A stretch of DNA of 64,000 nucleotides. Origin: Endotrypanum monterogeii. Lineage: Eukaryota; Euglenozoa; Kinetoplastea; Trypanosomatida; Trypanosomatidae. The notes beneath the pieces are model-generated. The model saw only the letters and a program-made list of their open reading frames with translations. It was not told the origin of the DNA and searched no databases. Numbering within the stretch: position 1 is the stretch's first letter; each line of letters starts with the position of its first letter. Of the stretch, positions 19,066-29,949 are shown in pieces. Location of the stretch: positions 298,568 through 362,567 of the forward strand of contig CM007331.1 of NCBI GenBank assembly GCA_000333855.2, in the 5' to 3' direction. The position numbers and the translations under genes were made by a program.

Positions 19066-21948
19066 ATGAGCAAGGCCCGCGCACAGGTGGGGAAGCGGCG
19101 CATCTTTCTGAAAGCCTTTTTTTCCGATTTCGATCATCGGCACTGCGGACGCATCACGGCCAAACAGTTTATACGCGTTCTAGTCAACAACAATGTTCAT
19201 CTTTCCCCAGATGAGGTGGACGCGCTGTCACGCGGGTTTGCCCCTGCTGTTGCAGATGCTACTGCGGCAGCCGCTGCTAACGCTGCTGCGGATATATCAC
19301 TCAGCGACAATGCCGAGGTGGTCTATGAGGAATTCCTTGAGGCTTTAGATGCCGGACCAGGCAGCAGTGCTTCTGTTCGGCGATCAAATGCAACCACCAC
19401 CCTGACACCGGCTGAAGAGGCACGCCTGCAGCCGTTCAGGAAGATGCTCCAGCACGCCATCAAGACACACGGCACGTCTCTGGTGGCACCTCTTCGCGAT
19501 TTGGACCCCCTCCGCACTGGCCGTGTCACCGTGGCGCAGTTCCGCCGCTGTCTGCCATTTTCTACCTCTCTCACCGAGGATGTCATGGACTTGTTTGCGA
19601 AGCAGTACAGCGACGGCCATGGAGGGGTGTACTACATGGCATGGTGCCGCGCGATGGACCCGTCACTAAACGAGATCAAGGGCGACCGTGGTGCGTTCGG
19701 GGCCGCCGACTCTTCTCAGGCGCGTGCCATGTACATAGAACAGTCGAGCCAGTGGAAGACGGGCACCGTTTCGTCGCTTGTTTGCCCTGATTCCTTCACC
19801 AACGCGCAGCTCTCGGCTGAGGAGCTGGTGCAGGTCTTTCGACAGCAGTGCGCTTTATACCGTCTGCGCTACGAGGACGCCTTCGCCGACTACGACAAGA
19901 TGAAGACAGGCAGGGTAACCGTTGCACAGTTCGAGTCAGTGCTGGGTCGCATGCCCCTCGTTCACTTTGCGCTGCGGCGAGAAAATATCAACGCCCTGGC
20001 ACGGGCGTATATCAGCACGCACAGCGCCAGTGTTACCGCGGACGGTGCTCCGGTTGGGCCTGTCGTGGAGTATCGCGCATTTCTCCGTGATATCAATCCC
20101 TCCCAAGCCCAGGAGACGAGTGGGGATGGCCGCACCGCTACGGTCAACTTTTTTGAATCCACCCACGCCGCTGACACGTATGTGACAAGCGAGGATGACC
20201 AGCGTAAGGCAGAGGCACTTCTCGCGCACTTGCGCGCTCTCGTGCAGTCTAACCGCATCTATCTAAGTCCCGTGCTACGCGACTTTGATCGTGTGCGCAA
20301 AGGAATTTATGAGCACCGCACCTGTACTCGCACCCGATTCGCGCGTGGCCTGGCGACTCAGAACATCACACTCTCGCCTGAGCAGCTGCAGCTGCTTATT
20401 CGCAAGTACACTGTACCCAACCCGGACGGCTCTCCGAGCAGCGAGGTCAACTATTATTTGTTTGTGCAGGACGTCGACCCGTCACAAGCGAGCGGCAGCA
20501 CCGGCAGTGGGCGCGCTAGTGCCACTGCGGGCCTTAACGCAAACTCATCCCCCAACGGCGCCCCCGGGGAAGTTGTGTCGGCAGCGTCACTCACGAAGGA
20601 GAGCGTGCTGGCGCGTGTGGCGCATCAGGCGGCCTCTCGCCGCCTGCGCGTGTCGGCGTTTTTTCCTGATGTCGATCCTCTTCGCAGCGGCACCATCCCG
20701 AAGGATCGTCTAGGTGCCGCTCTCGGGCAGGCGGGATTTTATCTGCTGCCGGGGGATCTGGCCGTGCTGCAGAATGCCTTTGCGTCGACGCGTATTCGCG
20801 ATGGCGTGGATGCACAGCAGCTGAGTAGCGAGGTGGAGGCAGCCGTCGCGGCGTTGAGGGCCAGTCGCGCTGCAGAGGTCGCCGACAGCACTGCAAGTGG
20901 AGCAGCAGTGCTGAGCAAGGAGCGTCCGGCGACGCTGACGGCCGTGCTCGACCGTCTGCGTCACAACATCGCCGTGCACAACGCGCTTTTGATGCCTTTT
21001 TTTTCCGATTTCGATCGACATCATCGCGGTGTCATTACACCGACTCAGTTCGCGCAGGCCTGTGCGCGGCATCGGTTGCCACTGACGCAGACAGAGTTGG
21101 ACATGCTAGCGTCGTGGTACAGCGCCGGGGACGCCGTGACACCTGGCACAGACGGGGTGCGTTACCTTGCGTTTGTCAGGGATGTGGGTTGCGAGGAGGA
21201 GTCGATCCAATACGCCCTGGCGCAGACTGGTAGCGTTCGTTGCGGTACGGACAGCGCCGACTTGTCGCCTTCCGCTCTAGAGGCCATGGTGGCGGCGGCG
21301 GACGTCGATGACGTGCTCACCAGCATCTGCGTTGTGCTGCAGGAGCGGCGGCCGTCCGTGAGTTATTTCTTCCCGGACGGTGATGAGCTGCGCCACCACC
21401 ACGTCTCGAAGTCGCGGTTCCGTCACTGCATGACAATGCTGGGGTTCACCGATATGACGGAGCCTCAGTTCAGAGCACTGGAGGCTGCCTTTGCGTCTGC
21501 CAAGTGCTCCGGTGACATTGATTACAAGGCTTTTGTGTATACCGTCCGGGCGATGCTGGCTGACGGTGTAGGCGTGGCCGCCGTCACCCAGCGACGCCTG
21601 CAGGGTTCTTTGCTTCCTGCTCGCGACCGCGGTGCTTTGTCGGGCAACTCCGCCGATTCCCAGGAGACTGCCGCACAGTCGTTTGCTGCTACCACACTCC
21701 AGCGCACTAAGCGTGCCCTCAAGTCACGTCGCACTGCTACCATAGCCGCCTTTCGCGAGTACGACCGCGCGCGCAAGGGCTATGTCACAGAGGGTCAGTT
21801 CTTTGCCTGCTTGCAAGCACTCGGTGTCTCGCTGAAGCCGGACGAGGCGCTGGCGCTACTGAGGCTATACGCTGTTGGCGATGGGCATGTGCACTACCTC
21901 GCCTTTGCGCACGAGGTAGACGACGAGTCTCTCATCGCTGTCAGTTAG
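19066..21948 (+). CDS. Eight-module degenerate EF-hand protein (EFCAB6-like)
   Basis: 960 residues from ATG 19066 to TAG 21946-21948. ATG 19033 is also in frame but is probably spliced off. Eight EF-hand-like loops are visible, with the first loop residue at D23, D147, D277, D408, D537, D650, D773 and D900, a spacing of 113-131 residues. The recurrent pattern is F-x-D-F-D-x-x-x-x-G-x-I/V-x-x-x-Q-F. D1, G6 and I/V8 of the canonical 12-residue loop are kept in most, but the metal ligands at 3, 5 and 12 (usually D, D/N, E) are replaced, e.g. by Arg, Lys and Gln, so Ca2+ binding is doubtful. Each module has a second weaker hand about 70 residues later (V-x-Y-x-x-F). Long multi-EF-hand proteins of this style, such as EFCAB6, sit in axonemal microtubules; a flagellar structural role is inferred. 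Confidence 0.9.
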   Translation: MSKARAQVGKRRIFLKAFFSDFDHRHCGRITAKQFIRVLVNNNVHLSPDEVDALSRGFAPAVADATAAAAANAAADISLSDNAEVVYEEFLEALDAGPGSSASVRRSNATTTLTPAEEARLQPFRKMLQHAIKTHGTSLVAPLRDLDPLRTGRVTVAQFRRCLPFSTSLTEDVMDLFAKQYSDGHGGVYYMAWCRAMDPSLNEIKGDRGAFGAADSSQARAMYIEQSSQWKTGTVSSLVCPDSFTNAQLSAEELVQVFRQQCALYRLRYEDAFADYDKMKTGRVTVAQFESVLGRMPLVHFALRRENINALARAYISTHSASVTADGAPVGPVVEYRAFLRDINPSQAQETSGDGRTATVNFFESTHAADTYVTSEDDQRKAEALLAHLRALVQSNRIYLSPVLRDFDRVRKGIYEHRTCTRTRFARGLATQNITLSPEQLQLLIRKYTVPNPDGSPSSEVNYYLFVQDVDPSQASGSTGSGRASATAGLNANSSPNGAPGEVVSAASLTKESVLARVAHQAASRRLRVSAFFPDVDPLRSGTIPKDRLGAALGQAGFYLLPGDLAVLQNAFASTRIRDGVDAQQLSSEVEAAVAALRASRAAEVADSTASGAAVLSKERPATLTAVLDRLRHNIAVHNALLMPFFSDFDRHHRGVITPTQFAQACARHRLPLTQTELDMLASWYSAGDAVTPGTDGVRYLAFVRDVGCEEESIQYALAQTGSVRCGTDSADLSPSALEAMVAAADVDDVLTSICVVLQERRPSVSYFFPDGDELRHHHVSKSRFRHCMTMLGFTDMTEPQFRALEAAFASAKCSGDIDYKAFVYTVRAMLADGVGVAAVTQRRLQGSLLPARDRGALSGNSADSQETAAQSFAATTLQRTKRALKSRRTATIAAFREYDRARKGYVTEGQFFACLQALGVSLKPDEALALLRLYAVGDGHVHYLAFAHEVDDESLIAVS

Positions 21949-23536
21949 CGCACAGTCAATCCGTGAAGGGTGCACGATGTATGACCGACCCCCCCCCCCT
22001 CCCCTCTCTCTTTCCCACCCTCCCTCTCTTCCTCACAGACACACACGGAGCGTTGCATTAGTCCCCCTCCTCCCCCGGCTGTGTCCGACCGGGACATCGA
22101 GTCTGTCGCGCGCAACGCGTCGGGGGGAAAAAATGAAAAGCGCTTGTAATCTAGATGCGTTCATGTAAATTAGATTTTTTTTGTTGTTATACAGGAGGGG
22201 GAAAATCGCTTCGACCCCTTCACCCACTCACCGATATGTATAGTCCATACAAATTTAAAAAAAAGAAAAGGAGAGAGGAGGGAGGGACAGAGGGAAGACG
22301 GAGAGGCGAGAGCTCTGTTGTGCTCCGTGCATCGCTGATCCCCCCCCCCTCCACGACTCTGTTGGTGCACCCAACTTCGTTTCTGTGTACCCCATTCGTT
22401 TTTTTTTTATTGGTGCAAGTGCGCGTGAATGAATGTACTTGCATGTTCTATTCCAGCTCATTTTTTCCTTTTTTTTTTGTGTGTGTGTACATGTGTCTTG
22501 TCTGTTTTTTTTGTGTGTATTTCCGTTGGCGATTTTCCCAGCATCGTTTTGCTAGCTGGTTTTGCTTCTAGTTGCGTGATCATGTCCTCACTCAAGAAGG
22601 TTTTCGCTGTTGTGAATGAGGGAGAGGGTGGGTGGGGATACCTGCCGGACTGACAGGTTAAGGAATGGGAGGAGCCCCGGGTAACTATATATATATTCCT
22701 TTTCTCGCGCTGCTTCTGGGAACAGCTTCAAGAATTTATTGCCTGAGGGTATGAGAGGTTCCTGTTGTTGTTGGGGGAGGGCGGTGTGTGTGTGTGTGTG
22801 CTCCACAGGATTACGAGCTTGTCACAGCATTTCTCTTTTCCTTTTTTGTTTTCTGAAAATGTTTCTTCCCCCATCTTCAGAAGTAGAGATGCACCATTTT
22901 TTTTTTTCATTTTCTGGCTCTCTAGAGTTGCACCCCTATTCCTCTCCCGTCTCTCGACCGCGTCCGCTTTTATTTTCCCTCTCCCTCGCCTTGTTTTTTT
23001 TTTTCTCGGTGTGTGTGTCCTCCACTTCTCTGGCTTTTGCGCGATTCAGTTGCGTCCTCCACCAACCCCTAACCTCTTGGGCTGAGGAGCCATTCCCATG
23101 CTGATGCTGTGTGTGGGGAGTGACGCTGCAGCTGAAGATCTCAAGTAGATTCAACCCCCCTCGAAAAAAAAAAAAGTGAACCTGGAGGTCAAACCATGTC
23201 AACGACGGCAACATGAGTGACGAGGGGGCCCTGGGGAGCGTATTGGGGTATGCTCGACAGACATGTCTTCTACTACGCGAGCCCTTCAGGGCCCAGCTCG
23301 TACACCGATGCTTAGTTGGGGAGATGGGGAGTGGCATTTCCCTTCCCCTCCCCGGACATCTCTTGCCAGGGTGATAGATGGTCGCTATATTATTATTCGA
23401 TGCCCTCCGAGATCGATTCGATCGCCTCTGTGTGAGTGTGTGTGCGCATTTTGTCCAGGAGAGCGCTTATTTCAGCACTCGTTCTTTCTCGCTTCTACAA
23501 CCCTCTTTTTTTTTTTCCCGCTCCCCCTTTCTGTCG

Positions 23537-23538
<2 letters not shown>

Positions 23539-23584
<46 letters not shown>

Positions 23585-23601
23585 GTATATATATATATAT
23601 T
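23539..23601. repeat. (CA)n(TA)n compound microsatellite
   Basis: About 34 bp of CA followed by TA with a single TGTA interruption. Confidence 0.9.
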
Positions 23602-23803
23602 ACATGCAAACAAACGCGTTTGGCTTTACTTACATCTTCAGTTGGCAAGCGATTTTTTCCTCCTTCCAGCCTTTTTAGTTTACTTAGGTGCCTCCCTCTC
23701 CCCTCTCTGCATTCTGTTCTGCCTTCTGCAATACACCGGACCTCTCGCGCGTGAGTATACTTTGTGCTGCTCTCTCTAAACCCTAAGCAGGCACGCACAC
23801 GGA

Positions 23804-23862
23804 TACACACACACACACACACGCACGCACACCAAGATATATATATATATATATATATATAC
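23804..23862. repeat. (CA)n and (TA)n arrays
   Basis: A CA/CGCA array (about 23804-23832) and a pure TA run (about 23837-23862) are separated by a few bases. Confidence 0.85.
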
Positions 23863-24481
23863 GCGACTTAAGAGACCCAATCCTACAAGACACTCATTAG
23901 CTCCAAGTTTTTGTCTTGTTCCTGTCGGATCGTGCTTGATATCCCTTTTTTTTTTTCGCTCAGTGGCTCCGCGTTGACTTCATTCCACCCCCCTTCTCCC
24001 TCTCTTCACCACCACCATCTCATCTCAATTCACCTGTTCACTCGGCCTCTGTGCACCTCGCATTGTCGCCATTTTTGTTCTCAACCTGTCATTAAAAAAA
24101 AGGTTTTTTTTTGTTGTTGTTTCTTTGTCGCGGTGGTACATGTCTCCTCGTATTTTGTGAGCTCCGTTGTTTCAGTTTTTTCAATCCCCAGTCAAATATA
24201 TATTTTTTTATATCTTCAGCGAGTCTCTGTTGTTGTTGTGTTGTGGTAGTTGAGAAGTCGCCAATAAATAAATAAATATTATATATATATATATATATAT
24301 ATGTTTAATATTTATATATACAGATACCTGTAAGCCTCCTGCCCTCCGTTCAGGTCCCCCTTTCTCCTCCTCTTTCGGTAAAGAATATTTGTCCTTTGTC
24401 AGGCGTACCACCTCTCTTCACGGTCTCGTAAGATCCGACTCCTCTGCCCGCGTCCCCCGCACCCCCAAAACCCAGATACAC

Positions 24482-24530
24482 GCACACACACACACACACA
24501 CACTATATATATATACATATATATATATTG
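24482..24530. repeat. (CA)n(TA)n array likely inside a 5' UTR
   Basis: The array ends about 40 bp before ATG 24569 and lies downstream of the nearest good pyrimidine tract and AG (24382-24383), so it should be in the mature mRNA. Confidence 0.8.
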
Positions 24531-24568
24531 TAGTAGTAGCACTCAACTCCAGCGCCAGAGGAAAGAAG

Positions 24569-25960
24569 ATGCCACCGAAAACTGCTGCGTCAGTCGTGCG
24601 TAACGGCGCCTTGAAGCCACACCCGAAAAACTGTGAGCGTCAGCCCCCGGCCAAGGAAGAGGCACCTGTGAGCACGACGGCGCAGGTTAAGACGCAGATC
24701 ACAAACGCTTCGCCGGCGCCCGCCGGTAAGTCATTTCTCGATGCCCTGCGTTCCGGAAAGAAGCCAGCAGCCCCTCTCGCGGCTGCCCGAGTGACAGTCC
24801 CTGCTATGGCTTCAGCTGCGGAGCCACAGGCTGCAGCTGCCTCGCCTGAGCCAGCGGTCGTTGCTGCACCTGCTAAGGAGTCCCCTGCGGCCGAGCCAAC
24901 CAAGGAAGAGCGCGTCGCCACCCCAGCCCCGGCACCGGTAGAAGCGCCCAAGGTGGAGGAGACCGTTCCTGTGCCCCCGGAACCCGTGGAGGAGGAGCCG
25001 GAGGTAGCTGCTTCTCCCGCGACGGAGGAGCCGGCGCCGGTGGTGCAGGTGGCAGACGCGGGCTTCAACTGGGCCGATGACGACATCCAGTTCCAGATCC
25101 GCCAGCCGCAGTACGCTGCCGAGTACCCAGCGGCTGTCATGGAAAATTTGGCCCGCAACGTTACCTTCAAGGTGCCGGCGGAGGAGAGCACCATGACCTG
25201 TGCTATTGAAGCACTTGCTCGTGAGCGTCAGGCATTCGAGCAGCTGAAGCGCAATCACGAGGATGCCATGAAGAGTCGTGAGGTAGAGCTGAACGCGCAA
25301 GAGGCGAGCCTGCAGGCCCGTGAGCGTCAGCTTCACGCAAACACGGAAACGTTGGCATCCGAGCGCCAGCAGCTGATGTTGCAACAGTCGCAGTTCCGTG
25401 CTCAGCAGGCACAGGCGCAGGTGCAGGCTCAGGCGCAGGCGCAGGCGCAGACACAGCAGCGCACTTCCCAGACGCAGTCCCCGGCGGCCCAGGTGTCTCC
25501 GAGTCCCGCGCAGCCGGCGCCGGCCGTGCAGCCGCAGCACCAAATGCCGCCACCGCATCAGCAGCCTCAGCCCCGTAGCGGCAACATGTACATGGGCAGT
25601 GGCTATGGCGCCCCGGAATGGCAGTCAGAGCAGCGTCCCTGGGGTAGCGATGCGGCGATGGGTGGCCCAGGCTTCGACATGTACCAGGGCGCCTACCCCG
25701 GAGGCTATGCGCCGCGTAACTACCATATGCCCGGTGGCCCACGGGGTCAGATGCGCAGCGGCAACATGCAGCAGCCACCATTTGGTGGTAGCCGCATGCC
25801 ACCGATGATGGCGCAGCAATCACAGTACAGCCGCTCGATGGCTCCACTTGGTGCGTCCCGCCAGCAACAGCAGATGGACATGGCCTTTGCCGGTCGCACG
25901 CAGCCGGCGTACAACCCCGCTGCCAACACCAGCTACCAGCAGCGCAGCGCTCAGTGGTAA
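24569..25960 (+). CDS. Pro/Ala-rich, Gln-rich coiled-coil protein, possibly an RNP component
   Basis: 463 residues from ATG 24569 to TAA 25958-25960; upstream in-frame codons come from CA/TA repeats and are not coding. I do not recognise a family. Residues 1-50 are basic. A short conserved-looking segment S-F-L-D-A-L-R-S-G-K-K-P is at about 54-65. About 66-165 is Ala/Pro/Glu-rich, probably disordered. F-N-W-A-D-D-D at about 168-174 begins a more ordered patch. A coiled coil covers about 210-270 and grades into Gln/Ala repeats (about 270-305). The C-terminal 150 residues are rich in Gln, Met, Gly, Pro, Tyr and Arg-Gly, as in RNA-granule proteins. Third positions are GC-rich, suggesting good expression. 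A cytoplasmic mRNA-binding scaffold role is inference from composition only. Confidence 0.9.
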   Translation: MPPKTAASVVRNGALKPHPKNCERQPPAKEEAPVSTTAQVKTQITNASPAPAGKSFLDALRSGKKPAAPLAAARVTVPAMASAAEPQAAAASPEPAVVAAPAKESPAAEPTKEERVATPAPAPVEAPKVEETVPVPPEPVEEEPEVAASPATEEPAPVVQVADAGFNWADDDIQFQIRQPQYAAEYPAAVMENLARNVTFKVPAEESTMTCAIEALARERQAFEQLKRNHEDAMKSREVELNAQEASLQARERQLHANTETLASERQQLMLQQSQFRAQQAQAQVQAQAQAQAQTQQRTSQTQSPAAQVSPSPAQPAPAVQPQHQMPPPHQQPQPRSGNMYMGSGYGAPEWQSEQRPWGSDAAMGGPGFDMYQGAYPGGYAPRNYHMPGGPRGQMRSGNMQQPPFGGSRMPPMMAQQSQYSRSMAPLGASRQQQQMDMAFAGRTQPAYNPAANTSYQQRSAQW

Positions 25961-27463
25961 GCCGTTCTCGAGTACCTACGCTGGCGAGACACAAGAGGGA
26001 ATGGAAATAAGGGAAGGCATGTAAACGATAACAATGGTGGTGATGATGGCTGCCAATCTTCTTCAAGCGCTTCTTGTGTGTAGCTGTCGTGAGTGTCTTT
26101 TCCGCCTTCCCCCTTTTTTTTTTCGTTTCTCGCAGCGACTCCATAGCAGTGGGGGAGTGCGGGTACAGGCCGGGTTGCAGCTCCTTCAGTGCTGCTACAG
26201 GAGTCCTTTCCTCGCCTGTTTTCACATTTCTCTCCCTTGAAATATGTAGCGCCACACACCGGCTAACACACACCCGCGCGTGCACAGGTATGTTGCAGCT
26301 GTCTTTTATCAGTGTATATATTTCGCTGTTTGTGGTTTCTTCTGTTATCTTCTCTACCCATTCGATTTCACAGCTCCATCATTGCAGGTGGGAAAGGGGG
26401 AGGGAGGGGGGAAGAAGAGGAGGAGAGGGGGCGGCGTACAGAGCACACACACACACACACAAACACACACTCTTACACAGAGCAATCATTGCAAAGAAAG
26501 CACCATCCTTCTCTTCTGCATTGAAGCCGGATCATCTGCCATCTCATTTGCCTGGGGGCGTTCATCTGTGTTTCTGTGGCGACATGCGTCTGTACGCTCT
26601 CGTGAGGTGGGTGCGGGTACATGAACTACAGAAAAAAAAAAATGGTGGTGGCGGTGGGCGAGCGCGCGCGCGCGTGTGCGTGTTTCTGAGAGAGGGAGGG
26701 AACTGCGGCGTGGGTAACGGACACACGTCCAAGCCTCCCTTCTCGAAAATATTTCGTGTTTCTCCCCTCCCGCTACGGCCGCGTGTTCTCCTCGCGCCAC
26801 CGCCCTCTCGCCTTCTTTTTTTCTTTTCGAATTGTTTTTACCAGTGTACACGGGTGCGTGCATGTTTCGGAGATTCAACTGTCCCCTTGGGTGTAGAGAA
26901 CCACTGATCTCTCTCTGGTGTATACGTGTGTATGTGTGTGTGTGCGTGTATGAGTGTGTGTGTGTGTGGGGGGGGGGAAGGAGGAGGTATCCCTTGTCTC
27001 CCCATTTTAGTCGTCAGGATAGGTGCCAAGCGACTTTCATTTGTTGTGGTTGCGGGCGCGTCTATTTATGTTTATGCTTGCTAGCGTGTTGTGTATGTTT
27101 ACGCTTGAAGAAAAACACTGACACACACACACACACTGACACACACACACACAACTTTTTTTTTTTTTTATGGCATGATCACGTGGCCGTAAGTCGTCCG
27201 ATAGAAAGGCTGCTGAACTGAGTGGATGAGTGATAGAGCAGAGTGATAGAAGGAAAAAAAAATAAAAGTGTACATACGCAGGAAGGAGGGAATTCCACAT
27301 ACGCAGGTATACATGTATGTATGTATGTATATCTGCGTGTGTGCATTCAAAGCTCTTCATTGGTGGGCAAACAAACATTCCACCACCACAACTAAAACGA
27401 GAGAAGAGGCGGATGTTCTGCCTAATTTTTTTTTTTTGTGCGTGAGTCGTCACACAGCGATAT

Positions 27464-27471
27464 ATAAATAT

Positions 27472-27515
<44 letters not shown>

Positions 27516-27545
27516 ATAGATACATTTGTATATATTTATGTGTGT
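27464..27545. repeat. (CA)n(TA)n(TG)n quasi-palindrome
   Basis: CA units at 27470-27482 lead into a TA run of about 28 bp and then TGTG units, so the two ends are complementary. Confidence 0.75.
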
Positions 27546-28461
27546 ATATTTTACTTGAATACTCATTGAAGAGATGGTGAGAGGCCAAAAGGAGAAGCAA
27601 TTTATCAAAAGATGGACGACTCCCCCTCCCCCCAATACATCACTATCCATATTGTGCTATGTTTTTTTTTTTTTCCATGTCTCGACCGCAGAGCCGGAGA
27701 TAAGAAATAGGGAAAGACCGCATGTATGCAAAAGTAGGGTGTTGCGCACAGCCCTCTCCGCCGTGACACACACGCTTATCCACATACACGCACAGGTACG
27801 AAACATCTGTGAAAACCTTTAAAAAGTCTCTGGTACATTTTTATCGCTACCGCCATGTTCTCGTTGTAGGGGGCACCGCCTGCATAGGTTAGTGGGGTGC
27901 ATTTCTTCCTTGTTTTCCTTCTTTCTCACACAACGTGAAACGCTTTCTCCTGTGTAGTATCCCGTTTTTGTTCGATAGACCCCGCCTGCTTTCTCCCCAT
28001 TCAGCTGTTTCTCACTGGAACATATGTGGACAAAAGGAAGACAAAAGAATGCGGTGACAAGATTTGACTTGCGCACACTAACACAAAACGGAGAAAAGCT
28101 TCATTTTTTTCTCGATTGATCTCAATTGACGCCCGCGAGATGCTCTCCTTTGAGCTTTTTTTTTGTTTGTTTGTGTGTAGGAAAAATTTCCCTCTCCCTC
28201 TCCAATTCCTTCTTCTTGAAGCATAGTTCTATCTGGTAGTGCACTTTTTCCTTTTTTTTTTTTTGTGTGTGTGTGTGTGGAGGGGACTGCCTTTGTCCTT
28301 CCCCCACTCCCCAATTGCTTTCCTCGGATATCTCACATTTTCCCACTCTCACATTCATGTGCATGTATCCTGTGCAATTTTTTACTTCTCGTCGACTCTC
28401 TCTCTCTCTCAGCCTTTCTCTGAAGTGCTCCCCTCCGTTACGTCTACATGCCTTTCTTTTT

Positions 28462-28463
<2 letters not shown>

Positions 28464-28499
<36 letters not shown>

Positions 28500-28570
28500 T
28501 TGCTTGTTTGTTTTTTGCTACATACATGCACACACACACAAAAAAATATATATATATATATATATATATT
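28464..28570. repeat. (GT)n and (CA)n(TA)n arrays
   Basis: A pure GT run (28464-28496) is followed by a CA run (28529-28540) and TA run (28546-28570). GT and CA arrays in close succession are complementary. Confidence 0.85.
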
Positions 28571-29363
28571 TATTTATTTATATAACATAAGTGTTTTGAT
28601 CTCGGTTTCTTTTTTTTTTTTTCGGAGGAGAGGCGTTTGGCGATTTTGTTTTTTCTTCTGATGCATCTCTGTCTGGGCGATCGTGCGTATGACTTGGTGG
28701 CATTCTCGACCCTGTTTCATGTCGTTTCCCTTATACTGTCGGGTGGGATTGTTGAGCGCGTGCGCGTGTGTAAGAGTGTTTTGGTATGTGTGCGTGTGTG
28801 TATGTGTTGGTATTCCTGTCTGTTTTTTTTTTTTATGTGTGGGGCTGCGTGCATGTTTTTTTTTCGTGTTTTTTTTTCTTTTTTCGACTCTGTAACACAA
28901 TTAAAAAAAAAAACAATGGAGGTTACTACCCAAAAAAACTCTATCCCTTTCTCTCCCCTCGCCCGTCCGCCCCTTCACCTCGTCTTAACCCTACCGACGT
29001 GGCCTGCGCTTTTTTTTTTGAGTTTGCGCATGGGAGATGTGACTAGAGGGTGCAACTGTCTCCGTGTGGATGTCCCTCGGGGAGTGAGCAAGACTCCTGA
29101 TGTTCCCTCCTCCGACACAACCACACATCTACACGAGATATGCTCTGCTTGAGAAGCCGAAGGGGACTTGTAAATATCTACAGCGATATATATATATATA
29201 TATATGTCTGTGTATCAGTCCGAGGGCACAGCGTAGATAGATTTGGCTCATCCACCGCCCCCTTTTTCGGTTTTTTTTTCATGACAACTTAAATCTGCTC
29301 CTCTCTCTTTTATTATTTCTTGACAACGTGACACGCAAATACACACACACATATGCATATATA

Positions 29364-29949
29364 NNNNNNNNNNNNNNNNNNNNNNNNNNNNNNNNNNNNN
29401 NNNNNNNNNNNNNNNNNNNNNNNNNNNNNNNNNNNNNNNNNNNNNNNNNNNNNNNNNNNNNNNNNNNNNNNNNNNNNNNNNNNNNNNNNNNNNNNNNNNN
29501 NNNNNNNNNNNNNNNNNNNNNNNNNNNNNNNNNNNNNNNNNNNNNNNNNNNNNNNNNNNNNNNNNNNNNNNNNNNNNNNNNNNNNNNNNNNNNNNNNNNN
29601 NNNNNNNNNNNNNNNNNNNNNNNNNNNNNNNNNNNNNNNNNNNNNNNNNNNNNNNNNNNNNNNNNNNNNNNNNNNNNNNNNNNNNNNNNNNNNNNNNNNN
29701 NNNNNNNNNNNNNNNNNNNNNNNNNNNNNNNNNNNNNNNNNNNNNNNNNNNNNNNNNNNNNNNNNNNNNNNNNNNNNNNNNNNNNNNNNNNNNNNNNNNN
29801 NNNNNNNNNNNNNNNNNNNNNNNNNNNNNNNNNNNNNNNNNNNNNNNNNNNNNNNNNNNNNNNNNNNNNNNNNNNNNNNNNNNNNNNNNNNNNNNNNNNN
29901 NNNNNNNNNNNNNNNNNNNNNNNNNNNNNNNNNNNNNNNNNNNNNNNNN
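29364..29949. other. Assembly gap, 586 N
   Basis: Bases are unknown. The left flank ends in CA/TA repeats and the right flank starts with a TA run, so the gap is probably caused by a simple repeat. Confidence 1.

Larger units (their letters stand above)
21949..24568. other. 2.6-kb intergenic region
   Basis: No gene seen. The less repetitive part at 23200-23460 is unassigned. It contains C-runs (21990-22000, 22340-22350), many T-runs, and CA/TA arrays at 23539-23601, 23804-23862 and 24280-24302. AG at 24382-24383 after a T/C tract is a likely splice acceptor for the next gene, which would put the array at 24482-24530 in its 5' UTR. Confidence 0.6.

Noticed and set aside
23200..23400. Possible second SIDER element
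   Set aside because: The stretch is unique and moderately GC-rich, but I could not see the 3'-end phrases or an A-rich tail.
23775..23790. Single CCCTAA telomere-like hexamer
   Set aside because: Only one unit is present, so it is not a telomeric repeat.
24640..25558. Long - strand frames opposite the 24569 gene
   Set aside because: They are Arg/Leu- or Ala/Ser-rich translations of the complement of Ala/Gln/Pro codons, a typical shadow.
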